Part shown: piece by piece, positions 1 through 13,701 of the stretch
Position numbering within the stretch: position 1 is the first letter of the stretch
Layout of the letters: each line of letters opens with the position of its first letter
NCBI RefSeq assembly: GCF_900232995.1
Contig: NZ_OCVX01000003.1
Location: 708,878-772,877 of the forward strand
Direction of reading: 5' to 3'
Origin: Mycobacterium simulans
GTDB lineage: Bacteria; Actinomycetota; Actinomycetes; Mycobacteriales; Mycobacteriaceae
DNA: 64,000 bases
Notes under the pieces: model-generated
Seen by the model: the letters and a program-made list of their open reading frames with translations, nothing else
The model's database searches: none
Told to the model about the DNA's origin: nothing
Made by a program: the position numbers and the translations under genes

Positions 1-1547
1 GTGTCCTCATCGATGCTGGCGCCCTTCTTCTTGACCACGAATGCCCGCAGCCGGGCACCCCACTCCTTGTCGTCAACACCGATCGCGGTGGCCTCGACCA
101 CGTCGGGATGCCCGCTGATCAGGTCCTCGACCTCGGCCGGGAACACATTCTCACCGCCGGAGACGATCATCTCGTCGTCGCGGCCACTGACGTATAGCAG
201 GCCGTGCTCATCGAAGTAGCCGACATCACCCGACGACATCAGCCCGTCGATGATCTGCTTGTGACCACCGCCGGTATAGCCCTCGAACGGGAAGGCGTTG
301 CCGACGAAGATCCGGCCGACCTCCCCTTGCGGGAGCTCCTTGCCGTTGTCGTCGAGGATCTTGACTTTGACACCTTTGACGACCGGTCCGACCGTCGCGG
401 CGTTGAGCTGCAGGTCTTTGGGCCCGGCGATGGTGGCGAAGGCGATCTCGGTCGAGCCGTACATGTTGTAGACGACCGGGCCTATATCTTTGAGCGCGCG
501 GGTAGCCAGCTCGGCGCCCAATTGCGATCCGGATACAAACACGATCTTCAGGCTGGACAGATCGGGCTTCTTCTTCATCTTCTCGACCGCGTCGAGGATT
601 CGCGACAGCATCACCGGCACCACCACTATGGAGGTCGCCTTGTGCTTCTCGATGTCTTCAATCACCAGCGGCGGCTTGAACCTGCGCCGCAGCACCAGCG
701 TCGAACCCAGGAAGATCGCGAGCGTGGCATGCAGATAACCCAGTGCGTGGAACATCGGCGACGGCAGCGACGTCACCTCGCCGGCCTTGAACGGAACGTG
801 CGACAGGATTCCGCCGATCGGCGCCAGCGTCGGCGGGGTGCTGCGGTTAGCACCCTTCGGCGTGCCGGTCGTGCCGCTGGTCAGGATGATGATCGACGCG
901 TGCTTGCTGGCTTTCGGGGCGGGTGCGCTACTGCTGCGCGCGATCAGCTCGGCCAGCGTTTCATCGGTACTGCCGGACGGCTGGTCGGCGTCGGGGTTGA
1001 CGCCAAGCGCCCGCAGCTTACCCAGCTTCGGCTCGGCTTTGCTGACGGCGTCGGTGTACTCATCGTCGTAGATGATCACCTTGGCGCCCTCGCGCTCGGC
1101 GACCTCTTTGATTTGCGGGCCGGAGAATTCGCTGTTGAGCAAGATGATGCGGGCGCCAACCCGGGCGGCGCCATAGTTGGCGATGATGAACCAGCGGTGG
1201 TTACGTGCCAGGATGGCGACGCCGTCGCCGCCGCGAACGCCCTTGGCAAGAAGGCCATTGGCCAACGCGTGGGCGGCGTCGTCGAACTCCTTGTAGGTGA
1301 GCGTGCCCTCTTCATCGATGAGAGCCAAGCCGTCGGGGTTGCGCCTGGCGTTGTGCGCCGGCAGCATGCCGAACTCGCCCCACTTGCGCATATCGGCTGC
1401 CATCGCGGCGTAGTTCAGCGGCGGTTCCACCCCGACCGCGCCCGATTCGATGATCTTGCGCAGATAGTGCAGTTCGGCGGCGCCACGTTCGACATACTGC
1501 TGAATCTTGGCGACAGTTTGCCCGGGCAGGTCACTGAGGTTAGGCAT
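1..1547 (-). CDS. fadD2: Fatty-acid-CoA ligase FadD2 (C-terminus cut by window edge)
   Basis: An ANL-superfamily acyl-CoA synthetase that adenylates a fatty acid and transfers it to CoA in the cytoplasm. Reading the minus strand from ATG 1547 gives MPNLSDLPGQTVAKIQQYVE and an open frame to base 1. Visible motifs are the AMP-binding P-loop TSGTTGTPKGAN (around bases 840-885) and the C-terminal core GDVGYFDEHGLLYVSGRDD followed by GGENVFPAEVEDL (bases 100-240). About 515 codons are present; the family needs roughly 40 more, so only the end of the C-terminal lid is missing. It is divergent from the polymerase gene at 1616 with a 68-base gap. Order and sequence match Rv0270. Which fatty acid is used cannot be read from sequence. 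Confidence 0.93.
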   Translation of the reverse strand, partial: MPNLSDLPGQTVAKIQQYVERGAAELHYLRKIIESGAVGVEPPLNYAAMAADMRKWGEFGMLPAHNARRNPDGLALIDEEGTLTYKEFDDAAHALANGLLAKGVRGGDGVAILARNHRWFIIANYGAARVGARIILLNSEFSGPQIKEVAEREGAKVIIYDDEYTDAVSKAEPKLGKLRALGVNPDADQPSGSTDETLAELIARSSSAPAPKASKHASIIILTSGTTGTPKGANRSTPPTLAPIGGILSHVPFKAGEVTSLPSPMFHALGYLHATLAIFLGSTLVLRRRFKPPLVIEDIEKHKATSIVVVPVMLSRILDAVEKMKKKPDLSSLKIVFVSGSQLGAELATRALKDIGPVVYNMYGSTEIAFATIAGPKDLQLNAATVGPVVKGVKVKILDDNGKELPQGEVGRIFVGNAFPFEGYTGGGHKQIIDGLMSSGDVGYFDEHGLLYVSGRDDEMIVSGGENVFPAEVEDLISGHPDVVEATAIGVDDKEWGARLRAFVVKKKGASIDED

Positions 1548-1615
1548 AGCCACACAATATGTGACGGCCGTCGCAATGCGGTCAGGAAGTGTCCCCGGAA
1601 TTACGATGGACTCCT

Positions 1616-2851
1616 ATGTCCGATCCGGTGTCACTGGAGGTGGCCGGACGCGAGGTCACGGTTACCCATCCGGACAAGGTGATTTTCCCCGCCGCTCCCA
1701 ATCCAGGTGGTGGCCACGGCCGGGCCGGTCGAACCAAGCTGGACCTGGTCCGGTACTACCTGTCCGTCGCCGACGGGGCGCTGCGCGGCGTATCCGGCCG
1801 GCCGATGATTTTGAAGCGCTTCGTCAAGGGCATCTCGGAAGAGGCGGTGTTTCAGAAGCGCGCACCGGAGAAACGGCCCGCTTGGGTGGACGTTGCCGAA
1901 CTGCGGTACGCATCCGGCACATCGGCCAAAGAGGCCGTCATCCATGACGCGGCCGGACTGGCGTGGGTGATCAACCTGGGGTGCGTCGACCTCAATCCGC
2001 ATCCGGTGCTCGCCAGCGACCTCGACCACCCCGACGAACTGCGGATCGACTTGGACCCGATGCCCGGGGTCACCTGGCAGCGGATCATCGAGGTCGCGCT
2101 GGTAGCCCGCGAGGTGCTGGAAGACTACGGGCTGGTCGCGTGGCCCAAGACCTCCGGCTCACGAGGCTTTCACGTCTATGCCCGGATCGCTCCGCGCTGG
2201 TCGTTCCGCCAGGTGCGGCTGGCCGCCCAAACCGTTGCACGTGAGGTCGAGCGGCGCCTGCCCGACGCGGCAACCAGCCGCTGGTGGAAAGAAGAACGCG
2301 AAGGGGTGTTTGTCGACTTCAATCAGAACGCCAAAGATCGCACCGTCGCATCCGCCTACTCGGTGCGCGCCACCCCGGATGCGCGAGTATCCACACCGCT
2401 GCATTGGGATGAGGTCGCCGACTGCAGTCCGGAGGCGTTCACCATCGCCACCGTGCCCTCTCGGTTCGCCGAAATGGGTGACCCCTGGGACGGGATGGAT
2501 GACGCCGTCGGTGAACTTGATCGGTTGCTGACCCTCGCCGAGGAAATGGGTCCGCCTGAAAAGGCTCCCAGAGGAGCCGGCCCAAAGACCGGACGCCGCC
2601 AATCCAAGATGCCGCTCATCGAGATCGCCCGCACCAAGACCAAGGACGAGGCGATGGCGGCGCTGGACACCTGGCGCGACCGCTACCCCGCCGTGGCCGA
2701 TCGGCTGCAGCCCGCCGATGTCCTCGTCGACGGCATGCGTGGGCCGAGTTCGATCTGGTACCGGATCAGGATCAATCTGCAGCACGTACCGGCCGGCGAG
2801 CGTCCGCCGCAGGAGGAGTTGATCGCCGATTACAGCCCGTGGCCGAGGTAA
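1616..2851 (+). CDS. Stand-alone LigD-type polymerase/primase domain protein (PolD2-like, Rv0269c)
   Basis: A 411-residue archaeo-eukaryotic primase-like polymerase of the LigD PolDom family without ligase or nuclease domains. Members add ribo- or deoxynucleotides during end joining or gap repair. The N-terminal core runs from about residue 5 to 300, with the metal-binding pair in ELRIDLDPMPG (DxD, around residue 150), the SGSRGFHVYARI motif (around 185) and a third acidic site in EGVFVDFNQNAKDRT (around 240). The C-terminal 100 residues (KTKDEAMAALDTWRDRYP onward) are the usual tail of the Rv0269c/MSMEG_0597 group. ATG 1616 was chosen over an in-frame GTG at 1589 because it gives the family-standard start MSDPVSLEVAGREV. 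All catalytic acidic residues appear intact. Confidence 0.88.
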   Translation: MSDPVSLEVAGREVTVTHPDKVIFPAAPNPGGGHGRAGRTKLDLVRYYLSVADGALRGVSGRPMILKRFVKGISEEAVFQKRAPEKRPAWVDVAELRYASGTSAKEAVIHDAAGLAWVINLGCVDLNPHPVLASDLDHPDELRIDLDPMPGVTWQRIIEVALVAREVLEDYGLVAWPKTSGSRGFHVYARIAPRWSFRQVRLAAQTVAREVERRLPDAATSRWWKEEREGVFVDFNQNAKDRTVASAYSVRATPDARVSTPLHWDEVADCSPEAFTIATVPSRFAEMGDPWDGMDDAVGELDRLLTLAEEMGPPEKAPRGAGPKTGRRQSKMPLIEIARTKTKDEAMAALDTWRDRYPAVADRLQPADVLVDGMRGPSSIWYRIRINLQHVPAGERPPQEELIADYSPWPR

Positions 2852-3106
2852 CGCGAGCTGAGCCGCGGGGCATTGAGCACTAAACTTTCTCCGCGCCCTG
2901 AATCGTCACACGGCGTGTCCGAGCTGCGGGGCAGCGATGATGGCCTTCACTTGGAAGCTGGCAGGCGCTCTGTTCGACTCCCGCTGACGCCATCAACCCG
3001 CGCAAACGCGACATGACCGTGCTTGGCCCAGTCATGCTCACCGGCAGCGTCCACCGCTAACACCTACAGGAGCCTCCTAACGTAGCGTGAGGAGCCGGGA
3101 AAGGGA

Positions 3107-6718
<3,612 letters not shown>

Positions 6719-6825
6719 CCACCATCTGGGAACGCACCGCGGCTGACGACGGCGTGCTATTTGCGCTGAGGGGTCGAGCGGCCCGTTGGTGCAGGCGCGG
6801 ATCGGAAACGCGCTACTCTCACGCG

Positions 6826-7806
6826 GTGCAACAGCGATGGAATCGGCGGGTGTTCTTGCAGGTCGCCGCGGCTGCAGGGCTGCTCGCGGCATGCTCTAAG
6901 CCGAAGCCGGCGCCGGGCACCGCGGGCGGCGGGGCGGTCACAATCACCCACCTGTTCGGCCAGACCGTCATCAAGGAACCACCCAAGCGCGTGGTCAGCG
7001 CCGGATACACCGAACAGGACGACTTGCTCGCGCTGGGAGTGGTGCCCATCGCCGTGACCAACTGGTTCGGTGACCAGCCGTTCGCGGTGTGGCCGTGGGC
7101 CCAGCCCAAGCTCGGCACGGCGCAACCGGTAGTCCTGAACCTGGATAACGGAATTCAAATCGACCAGATCGCCGGCCTGAAACCCGACTTGATCGTGGCC
7201 ATCAATGCCGGCCTCGACGCCGATACCTATCAAAAGCTTTCCGCGATCGCCCCGACCGTCGCGCAGTCGGACGGCGACGCTTTTTTTGAACCGTGGAAGG
7301 ACCAGGCCACCGCGATCGGCCAGGCGGTATTCCAGGCGGACCAAATGAAGTCGCTGATCGACGCCGTCGACCGGAAATTCGCCGACATCGGTCAGCGGAA
7401 TCCGCAATGGAAGGGCAAGAAGGCGCTACTGATGCAGGGCCAGCTCTGGCAAGGCACGGTAGTCGCAACCATGGCGGGCTGGCGGACCGATTTCTTGAAC
7501 CAGATGGGCCTCGTCATCGCCGACAGCATCAAGCCCTTTGGCAGCGATCACCGCGCCGTCATCCCGCGCGATCACATCAAAGCGGTCCTTGATTCGGCGG
7601 ACGTATTGATCGGGACCACGGAGAGTCCGGAGGAACAACAGGCATTGCTGGCCGCCCGGGGGGTCGCGGCGTCGCGGGCGACCGCGGAGAACCGCCACAT
7701 CTTCACCACCAAGGACCAAGCCGGGGCGATCGCCTTCTCGTCCGTGCTGAGTTATCCCGTGGTGGCCGATCAACTACCCCCGTTGATCGCGAAGATCCTG
7801 GGGTAA
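6826..7806 (+). CDS. fecB2: Iron-siderophore-type periplasmic binding lipoprotein (FecB2-like, Rv0265c)
   Basis: A 326-residue solute-binding lipoprotein of the FecB/FhuD family (periplasmic_binding_2), anchored outside the membrane. GTG 6826 gives an Arg-rich n-region (VQQRWNRRVF), a hydrophobic stretch and the lipobox LLAAC, so this start is preferred to an upstream in-frame ATG at 6715. The mature part shows family patterns PPKRVVSAGYTEQDDLLALG and IAGLKPDLIVAINAG. Binding of haem, carboxymycobactin or another iron complex has been discussed for FecB-type proteins in mycobacteria; the ligand cannot be read here. No permease or ATPase gene lies next to it. It sits 107 bases downstream of oplA, probably in the same unit, although a functional link to oxoproline is not obvious. 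Confidence 0.87.
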   Translation: MQQRWNRRVFLQVAAAAGLLAACSKPKPAPGTAGGGAVTITHLFGQTVIKEPPKRVVSAGYTEQDDLLALGVVPIAVTNWFGDQPFAVWPWAQPKLGTAQPVVLNLDNGIQIDQIAGLKPDLIVAINAGLDADTYQKLSAIAPTVAQSDGDAFFEPWKDQATAIGQAVFQADQMKSLIDAVDRKFADIGQRNPQWKGKKALLMQGQLWQGTVVATMAGWRTDFLNQMGLVIADSIKPFGSDHRAVIPRDHIKAVLDSADVLIGTTESPEEQQALLAARGVAASRATAENRHIFTTKDQAGAIAFSSVLSYPVVADQLPPLIAKILG

Positions 7807-7895
7807 TTGCCGGGCTCATGAGCGTTTGCTAAGGCACCTCTGGCAGACCTCGAAAATCCTGGCCGACCCTCGGATTCCGGCGTTACCGTCGAAGA

Positions 7896-8558
7896 ATGAG
7901 TGTGACGGATCTCTCAATGGAACCGACCACGGACCCGCTGACGTGCCCGGTTCTCGATTACGGCGACCAAGCGCTGATGCTGGAATGTGACAGCACCGCT
8001 GACGTATTGGCATGGACAGCGGCGTTGCGTGAGGCGGCGCTACCCGGCGTGGTCGATATAGTCCCGGCCTCACGCACCGTGCTGGTCAAGCTCAACGAAC
8101 CCCGCTACCAGGGGGTCACCCGGCAGCGGATGCGCAAGTTGCGGGTTAACCCTGACGCCACCGGTTCGGCGGATCACCAGGACATCGTGGTGATCGACGT
8201 CGTCTACGACGGCCCAGACCTCACCGAGGTCGCCAGCCAAACCGGCCTGACCACCGCACAAGTCATCAACGCCCACACCAGCACCCCCTGGCGCGTGGGC
8301 TTCAGCGGGGCCATTCCGGGTTTCGCGTACCTCCTAGGCGGTGACCCGCGTCTGCGGGTGCCGCGTCGGGCCGAGCTGCGGACGTTGGTGCCGGCCGGTT
8401 CGGTCGCCCTCGCGGGCGAATTCAGCGCCATATATCCACGCCAATCGCCCAGCGGGTGGCAGATCATCGGCCACACCGACGCCGACCTGTGGGATATCGA
8501 CCGACCCAACCCGGCGCTGCTTACCCAGGGCACCTGGGTCCGGTTCCGGGCCGCGTAA
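7896..8558 (+). CDS. pxpB: 5-oxoprolinase subunit B / allophanate hydrolase subunit 1 family (PxpB, Rv0264c)
   Basis: A 220-residue member of the KipI/PxpB family. In bacteria PxpB and PxpC form part of the widespread PxpABC 5-oxoprolinase. The conserved cores are [20 protein letters not shown] near residue 20, [13 protein letters not shown], and the strongly conserved segment [20 protein letters not shown] near residue 130 followed by [17 protein letters not shown]. The gene is followed after 28 bases by pxpC. No pxpA (LamB/YcsF) gene is present in this window. Older annotations call it allophanate hydrolase subunit 1, but no urea carboxylase is nearby. Confidence 0.88.
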   Translation: MSVTDLSMEPTTDPLTCPVLDYGDQALMLECDSTADVLAWTAALREAALPGVVDIVPASRTVLVKLNEPRYQGVTRQRMRKLRVNPDATGSADHQDIVVIDVVYDGPDLTEVASQTGLTTAQVINAHTSTPWRVGFSGAIPGFAYLLGGDPRLRVPRRAELRTLVPAGSVALAGEFSAIYPRQSPSGWQIIGHTDADLWDIDRPNPALLTQGTWVRFRAA

Positions 8559-8586
8559 TCGACAGTTGGCGAGCCCGAAGAGGAGG

Positions 8587-9483
8587 ATGGCCGTGACAAC
8601 AACTCTGGAAATCCTGCATAGTGGACCGCTGGCCGTCGTCCAAGATCTCGGCAGGACGGGCCTGGCTCACCTCGGCGTCGGCCGGTCCGGTGCCGCCGAC
8701 CGCCGCTCGCACACGCTGGCCAACCGGCTGGTCGCCAATCCCGGCGACCGTGCCACCATCGAAGTGACCTTCGGCGGCTTCGCGGCGCGGGTGCGCGGCG
8801 GTGACGTCGATATCGCAGTGACGGGCGCCGATACCGACCCAACCGTGAACGGAAAATTGTTTGGCACCAACAGCATTCACCATGTCCGCGATGGCCAGGT
8901 GATCTCACTGGGCACCCCGTGCGCCGGCCTGCGGTCGTACCTGGCGGTGCGCGGCGGGATATCCGTCACGCCGGTGCTGGGGTCGCGCAGCTACGACGTG
9001 ATGTCGGCGATCGGACCACTGCCACTGCAGGCCGGTGATGTACTTCCGGTCGGCGAACACACCGACGACTACCCAGAACTCGACCAGGCCCCGGTGCCCG
9101 CAATTGCCGCGCATCTAGTTGAACTGATGGTGGTTCCCGGGCCGCGCGACGATTGGTTCGTCGATCCCGATGCCTTGGTGCACACGATCTGGATGGCATC
9201 CAGCCGCAGCGACCGGGTGGGCATGCGAATGGAAGGCCGCCCGATGCAATATCGCGACCCAAACCGTCAATTGCCCAGTGAGGGCGCTACCCGTGGCGCG
9301 ATTCAGGTGCCGCCCAATGGATTACCAGTGATCCTGGGCCCCGATCACCCGATCACCGGCGGCTACCCTGTCGTCGGCGTCGTGGTCGACGAGGACATCG
9401 ACAAGGTCGCCCAGGTGCGGCCCGGCCAGTATGTGCGGATGCACTGGGCGCGGCCGCGCTCTCGGGTGGGAACCCGGTCCTAA
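8587..9483 (+). CDS. pxpC: 5-oxoprolinase subunit C / allophanate hydrolase subunit 2 family (PxpC, Rv0263c)
   Basis: A 298-residue member of the KipA/PxpC family, partner of PxpB. Family landmarks are [20 protein letters not shown] near residue 20, [20 protein letters not shown] in the middle, [12 protein letters not shown], and the C-terminal [21 protein letters not shown] 8587, with AGGAGG directly upstream, is chosen over in-frame codons that lie inside pxpB. The next gene (aac) begins on the base after the TAA stop, so the two are probably translationally coupled. Confidence 0.88.
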   Translation: MAVTTTLEILHSGPLAVVQDLGRTGLAHLGVGRSGAADRRSHTLANRLVANPGDRATIEVTFGGFAARVRGGDVDIAVTGADTDPTVNGKLFGTNSIHHVRDGQVISLGTPCAGLRSYLAVRGGISVTPVLGSRSYDVMSAIGPLPLQAGDVLPVGEHTDDYPELDQAPVPAIAAHLVELMVVPGPRDDWFVDPDALVHTIWMASSRSDRVGMRMEGRPMQYRDPNRQLPSEGATRGAIQVPPNGLPVILGPDHPITGGYPVVGVVVDEDIDKVAQVRPGQYVRMHWARPRSRVGTRS

Positions 9484-10029
<546 letters not shown>

Positions 10030-10275
10030 CCCGCATTTGTGGTGCACGCCACAAGAATTGATCTGTCAGCGACCTACCAGAGAACTGGGATTCAACTTTC
10101 AGCCGATATTGCCCCAATCGATTTGACTGTATTCCATCATCGATGTGAGCATCGAAACACGCGGGGCTGCACGACTGTTCATCTTGAGGCGCCCACCGGG
10201 CCAGCACATCGGCCAGCATCACATCGATTCGGACACAACCCGTTCTATGGATCGGCCACGAAAGGCGAAGACCGT

Positions 10276-11673
10276 ATGGGGCGAAACCATCACCTCGCGG
10301 ACTGGAATCCTGAAGACTCCGCGGCGTGGGAAGCCGGCAACAACAAGATCGCTCGGCGCAATCTGCTGTGCACGGTGGCCGGCGACCACCTAGGTTTTTC
10401 GATCTGGTCCCTGTGGTCGGTGATGACGCTGTTCATGCCGGCATCCGTGTACGGCCTTACCTCGGGCGACAAGCTGCTGCTAGGTGCGGTAGCCACTCTG
10501 GTCGGCGGCTGCGTGCGCATCCCCTACACCTTGGGCATCGCCAAATTCGGCGGCCGCAACTGGACAACATTCTCGGCGTTCGTGCTGCTGATCCCGACCG
10601 TGGGAACCATCGTGCTGCTGGCCAACCCCGGGCTACCGCTGTGGCCGTATGTAGTGTGCGCGGCGCTGACCGGCCTTGGCGGCGGCAACTACGCGGCATC
10701 GCTGGCCAACGTCAACGCGTTCTACCCACAGCGGCTCAAGGGGTGGGCGCTTGCGGTCAACGCCGGCGGCGGCAATCTGGGCGTCGCGGTGATCCAATTG
10801 GTCGGCCTGCTGGTGCTCGCAACCGCGGGCCACGAAGCGCCGTATTGGGTCTGCGCGGTCTACCTGGTGCTATTGGCAATCGTTGGGATCGCGGCGGCAC
10901 TGTTCATGGACAACCTCGATCATGGCATCGAGGCAAACACCATGCGTTCCATCCTTTTCGTGCGTCACACCTGGGTAATCTCGCTGCTCTACATATGCAC
11001 CTTTGGCTCCTGGATCGGGTTTGCATTCGCGTTCGGCCAGGTGCTGCAGGTCAATTTTGAGGCGGGCGGCGAAAGTGTGAAGCACGCGTCGCTACACGCC
11101 GCGCAGATCGCCTTTGTTGGACCGTTATTGGGTTCGCTGGCCCGGATATATGGTGGGCGGCTGGCCGACCGCATCGGCGGCAGCCGCGTCACCCTCGGCG
11201 TGCTGGGCGGCATGATTCTGGCAGCCGGGCTGCTGGTCGGCATCAGCACCCTGGACGACAACGGCGCCAGCACGAGTGCCGTCACCCTGATCGGCTACGT
11301 CGTTGGATTCATTGCTTTGTTCATTCTTGCCGGCATGGGCAATGGATCGGTGTTCAAGCTGATCCCGTCGATCTTTGAAGCACGAAGTCGCCGATTGAAT
11401 ATCAGCGAGGCGGAACGCCGCCACTGGTCGCGCGCCATGTCTGGGTCGCTGATCGGATTCTGTGCGGCGGTCGGCGCACTCGGCGGAGTGGGCATCAACT
11501 TGGCGCTGCGCGAGTCCTACCTCCGCAGCGGCACGGAGACGTCGGCGTACTGGTTGTTCATGGCCTCGTATGTCGTTGCTGCGCTCCTAACCTGGGTGAT
11601 GTATGTACGAAGGCCATTTTCGGCAGTAAACATCCCCCAGACGAAAGCTGAATGCGTATCAGCCCAGGTGTGA
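10276..11673 (+). CDS. narK3: Nitrate/nitrite transporter NarK3 (major facilitator)
   Basis: A 465-residue membrane protein of the NarK/NNP branch of the major facilitator superfamily with about 12 predicted helices. The two nitrate signature segments are visible: NAGGGNLGVAVIQLVGLLVL and, in the second half, GMGNGSVFKLIPSIF. ATG 10276 gives MGRNHHLADWNPEDSAAWEA, the usual N-terminus; codons upstream are in frame but look untranslated. The 246 bases between aac and this gene contain nothing recognisable. Neighbouring HemD-like, CbiX-like and nirBD genes tie it to nitrate and nitrite metabolism. Confidence 0.9.
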   Translation: MGRNHHLADWNPEDSAAWEAGNNKIARRNLLCTVAGDHLGFSIWSLWSVMTLFMPASVYGLTSGDKLLLGAVATLVGGCVRIPYTLGIAKFGGRNWTTFSAFVLLIPTVGTIVLLANPGLPLWPYVVCAALTGLGGGNYAASLANVNAFYPQRLKGWALAVNAGGGNLGVAVIQLVGLLVLATAGHEAPYWVCAVYLVLLAIVGIAAALFMDNLDHGIEANTMRSILFVRHTWVISLLYICTFGSWIGFAFAFGQVLQVNFEAGGESVKHASLHAAQIAFVGPLLGSLARIYGGRLADRIGGSRVTLGVLGGMILAAGLLVGISTLDDNGASTSAVTLIGYVVGFIALFILAGMGNGSVFKLIPSIFEARSRRLNISEAERRHWSRAMSGSLIGFCAAVGALGGVGINLALRESYLRSGTETSAYWLFMASYVVAALLTWVMYVRRPFSAVNIPQTKAECVSAQV

Positions 11674-11751
11674 TTGACGCCGCTGAAGGGGGCAATGCGT
11701 CAGCAATTGCTTGGTAACGCGGCTGAAATTTCCTAGGCATACAAACTTCAT

Positions 11752-12897
11752 ATGGCCCAGCCAGACCCTGCGCCACTAACCGGCTACCGGGTTGCGGTGA
11801 CGTCAGCTCGCCGCGCCGAGGAGCTGTGCGCCATGCTGCGCCGCCAGGGGGCCGAGGTCTACAGTGCGCCGGCGATCAGCATGATCGCCCTGCCCGACGA
11901 CGATGAACTGCACAGTCACACTGAGGCATTGATCGTTAACCCGCCCGACATCTTGGTAGCGCACACGGGCATTGGCTTTCGTGGCTGGGTGGCAGCGGCG
12001 GAGGGCTGGGGGCTGGCCAGTCAGCTCATCGAATCGTTGTCGTCGGCCCGGATCGTGTCGCGTGGACCAAAAGCTACCGGGGCCTTGCGCGCCGCCGGCC
12101 TGCGCGAGGAGTGGTCCCCAGAGTCGGAGTCGTCGCAGGAAGTGCTGGAATATCTGCTCGAATCAGGCGTATCCGGAATGCGCATCGCTATCCAGTTGCA
12201 TGGCGCCGCCGATGCGTGGGATCCGTTCCCCGATTTTCTCAGCGGGTTGCGTTCCGCCGGTGCCGAAGTGGTGCCCATCCGGGTGTACCGCTGGAAGCCA
12301 ACACCACTGGGCGGTGAATTCGACCAGTTGGTCACCGGGATTGCCCGGCGACAGTTCGACGCGGTCAGTTTCACGTCGGCACCTGCCGCGGCCGCGGTGC
12401 TGGAACGTGGCCGCGAGTTGGACATCGAGGACCAATTGGTGGAAGCGATGCGCACGGCGGTACACGCGATGTGCGTTGGCCCGGTAACGTCGCGGCCGCT
12501 GATCCGAAGGGGGATACCGACGTCGGCGCCCGAGCGAATGCGGTTGGGAGCCTTGGCCCGCCACATTGCCGAGGAGCTGCCGCTGCTGGGGTCATGCAGT
12601 CTGAAGGTCGCCGGCCACCTGATCGACATTCGCGGGACCTGCGTGCTGGTCGACGGTTCGGTCAAGACACTCTCAGGGTCGGGAATGGCGATCCTGCGCG
12701 CGCTGGCGCAACGTCCCGGCGACGTCGTCGCACGCGGGGACCTGCTACGCGTGCTGCCCGGTAACGGCGGGGACACCCACGCGGTGGACACCGCCGTACT
12801 GCGGCTGCGAACGGCGTTGGGCGACAAGAACATCGTGGCGACGGTGGTCAAACGTGGTTACCGGCTGGCCGTGGACCCCGAGCGGAGTGCCCGGTGA
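11752..12897 (+). CDS. Uroporphyrinogen-III synthase-like protein with C-terminal winged helix (Rv0260c)
   Basis: A 381-residue two-domain protein with the same length as Rv0260c. Residues about 9-265 are a HemD domain (GYRVAVTSARRAEELCAMLR; later AVSFTSAPAAAAVLERG), which cyclises hydroxymethylbilane to uroporphyrinogen III. Residues about 282-375 are an OmpR/PhoB-type winged-helix DNA-binding domain (LSGSGMAILRALAQRPGDVV, then DTAVLRLRTALG and VVKRGYRLAVD). There is no receiver domain. The combination suggests a transcription factor whose HemD domain senses a tetrapyrrole or retains enzyme activity; sequence alone does not decide. Its stop overlaps the chelatase start (GTGA), and the group faces nirBD, whose product needs siroheme. 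Confidence 0.87.
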   Translation: MAQPDPAPLTGYRVAVTSARRAEELCAMLRRQGAEVYSAPAISMIALPDDDELHSHTEALIVNPPDILVAHTGIGFRGWVAAAEGWGLASQLIESLSSARIVSRGPKATGALRAAGLREEWSPESESSQEVLEYLLESGVSGMRIAIQLHGAADAWDPFPDFLSGLRSAGAEVVPIRVYRWKPTPLGGEFDQLVTGIARRQFDAVSFTSAPAAAAVLERGRELDIEDQLVEAMRTAVHAMCVGPVTSRPLIRRGIPTSAPERMRLGALARHIAEELPLLGSCSLKVAGHLIDIRGTCVLVDGSVKTLSGSGMAILRALAQRPGDVVARGDLLRVLPGNGGDTHAVDTAVLRLRTALGDKNIVATVVKRGYRLAVDPERSAR

Positions 12898-13670
12898 GTC
12901 TTGTCCTCGCGGCACACGGAACCCGTCGGCCGTCGGGCATCGCCATGATCGGCGACCTTGCCGCGCGAGTGAGCGCGCTTGTCGAGTCGACCGTGCAGGT
13001 TGCTTTCGTCGACGTGCTGGGACCCACACCAGGCGAAGTGCTTTCCGCGCTCTGTCAAGCCGAGGCTTGCGGGCGGCCCGCGATTGTGGTGCCGGCCTTC
13101 TTGTCCCGCGGATACCATGTTCGCGCCGACCTGCCCGCCCATGTCATCGCAAGCGGGCACCCGAATGTCATCGTCACCCCCGCTTTGGGGCCAAGTCCCG
13201 ACATTGCGCGGATAGTCGCCCAGCAGCTGATGGAATCGGGTTGGCGTCCCGGCGATTCGGTGATCCTCGGGGCCGCGGGCACATCGGACCGAAGGGCGTA
13301 CGCAGATCTGTGTCACACCGCGGCGCTGCTGTCCGCGCTGATCGGATCGCGGGTGAATTTGGGCTTTGCGGCCACCGGATATCCGGATGTACAGGAGGCG
13401 GTCTCTAACGCCCGCCGCAATGGCGCCGGCCGTGTCGTGGTTGCCTCTTACTTGCTTGCCGAAGGTCTGTTCCAAGAGCGGTTACGCGGCTGCGGCGCCG
13501 ATCTGGTAACCACACCGGTGGGCACCCATCCCGGTGTAGCGCGGCTGATTGCCAATCGATTCCGCAGGGCAGCGCCGCGCCGAGCAGGCATTCAACGGCC
13601 GCACCACCTACCGAATTGCGTGGCGCGCACAGCTTTGCCGGCAAGGCGCGCCGGGGACGGCGACGCTTGA
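12894..13670 (+). CDS. Sirohydrochlorin chelatase, CbiX/SirB family (Rv0259c)
   Basis: A 258-residue chelatase of the CbiX family, which inserts Fe2+ (siroheme) or Co2+ (cobalamin) into sirohydrochlorin. The N-terminal catalytic motif AAHGTRRPSG and the second PAFLSRGYHVRADLP motif with its histidine are visible. The internal repeat of the fold is seen at GRVVVASYLLAEGLFQERL. Starting at GTG 12894 it overlaps the HemD-winged-helix gene by four bases, indicating translational coupling. With nirBD next door, iron insertion for siroheme is the more likely role. Confidence 0.85.
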   Translation: MSLVLAAHGTRRPSGIAMIGDLAARVSALVESTVQVAFVDVLGPTPGEVLSALCQAEACGRPAIVVPAFLSRGYHVRADLPAHVIASGHPNVIVTPALGPSPDIARIVAQQLMESGWRPGDSVILGAAGTSDRRAYADLCHTAALLSALIGSRVNLGFAATGYPDVQEAVSNARRNGAGRVVVASYLLAEGLFQERLRGCGADLVTTPVGTHPGVARLIANRFRRAAPRRAGIQRPHHLPNCVARTALPARRAGDGDA

Positions 13671-13701
13671 TCTTTGATGCCTTCCGGGCGATCCTGACAC
13701 C

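Noticed and set aside
204..1682. Long plus-strand frame of 492 codons over the left edge
   Set aside because: It is antisense to fadD2, is rich in Arg/Gln/His and shows no domain; the minus strand carries clear ligase motifs.
12021..12851. Minus-strand frame of 276 codons inside the HemD-winged-helix gene
   Set aside because: Low-complexity Ser/Arg/Pro translation antisense to a clear gene.
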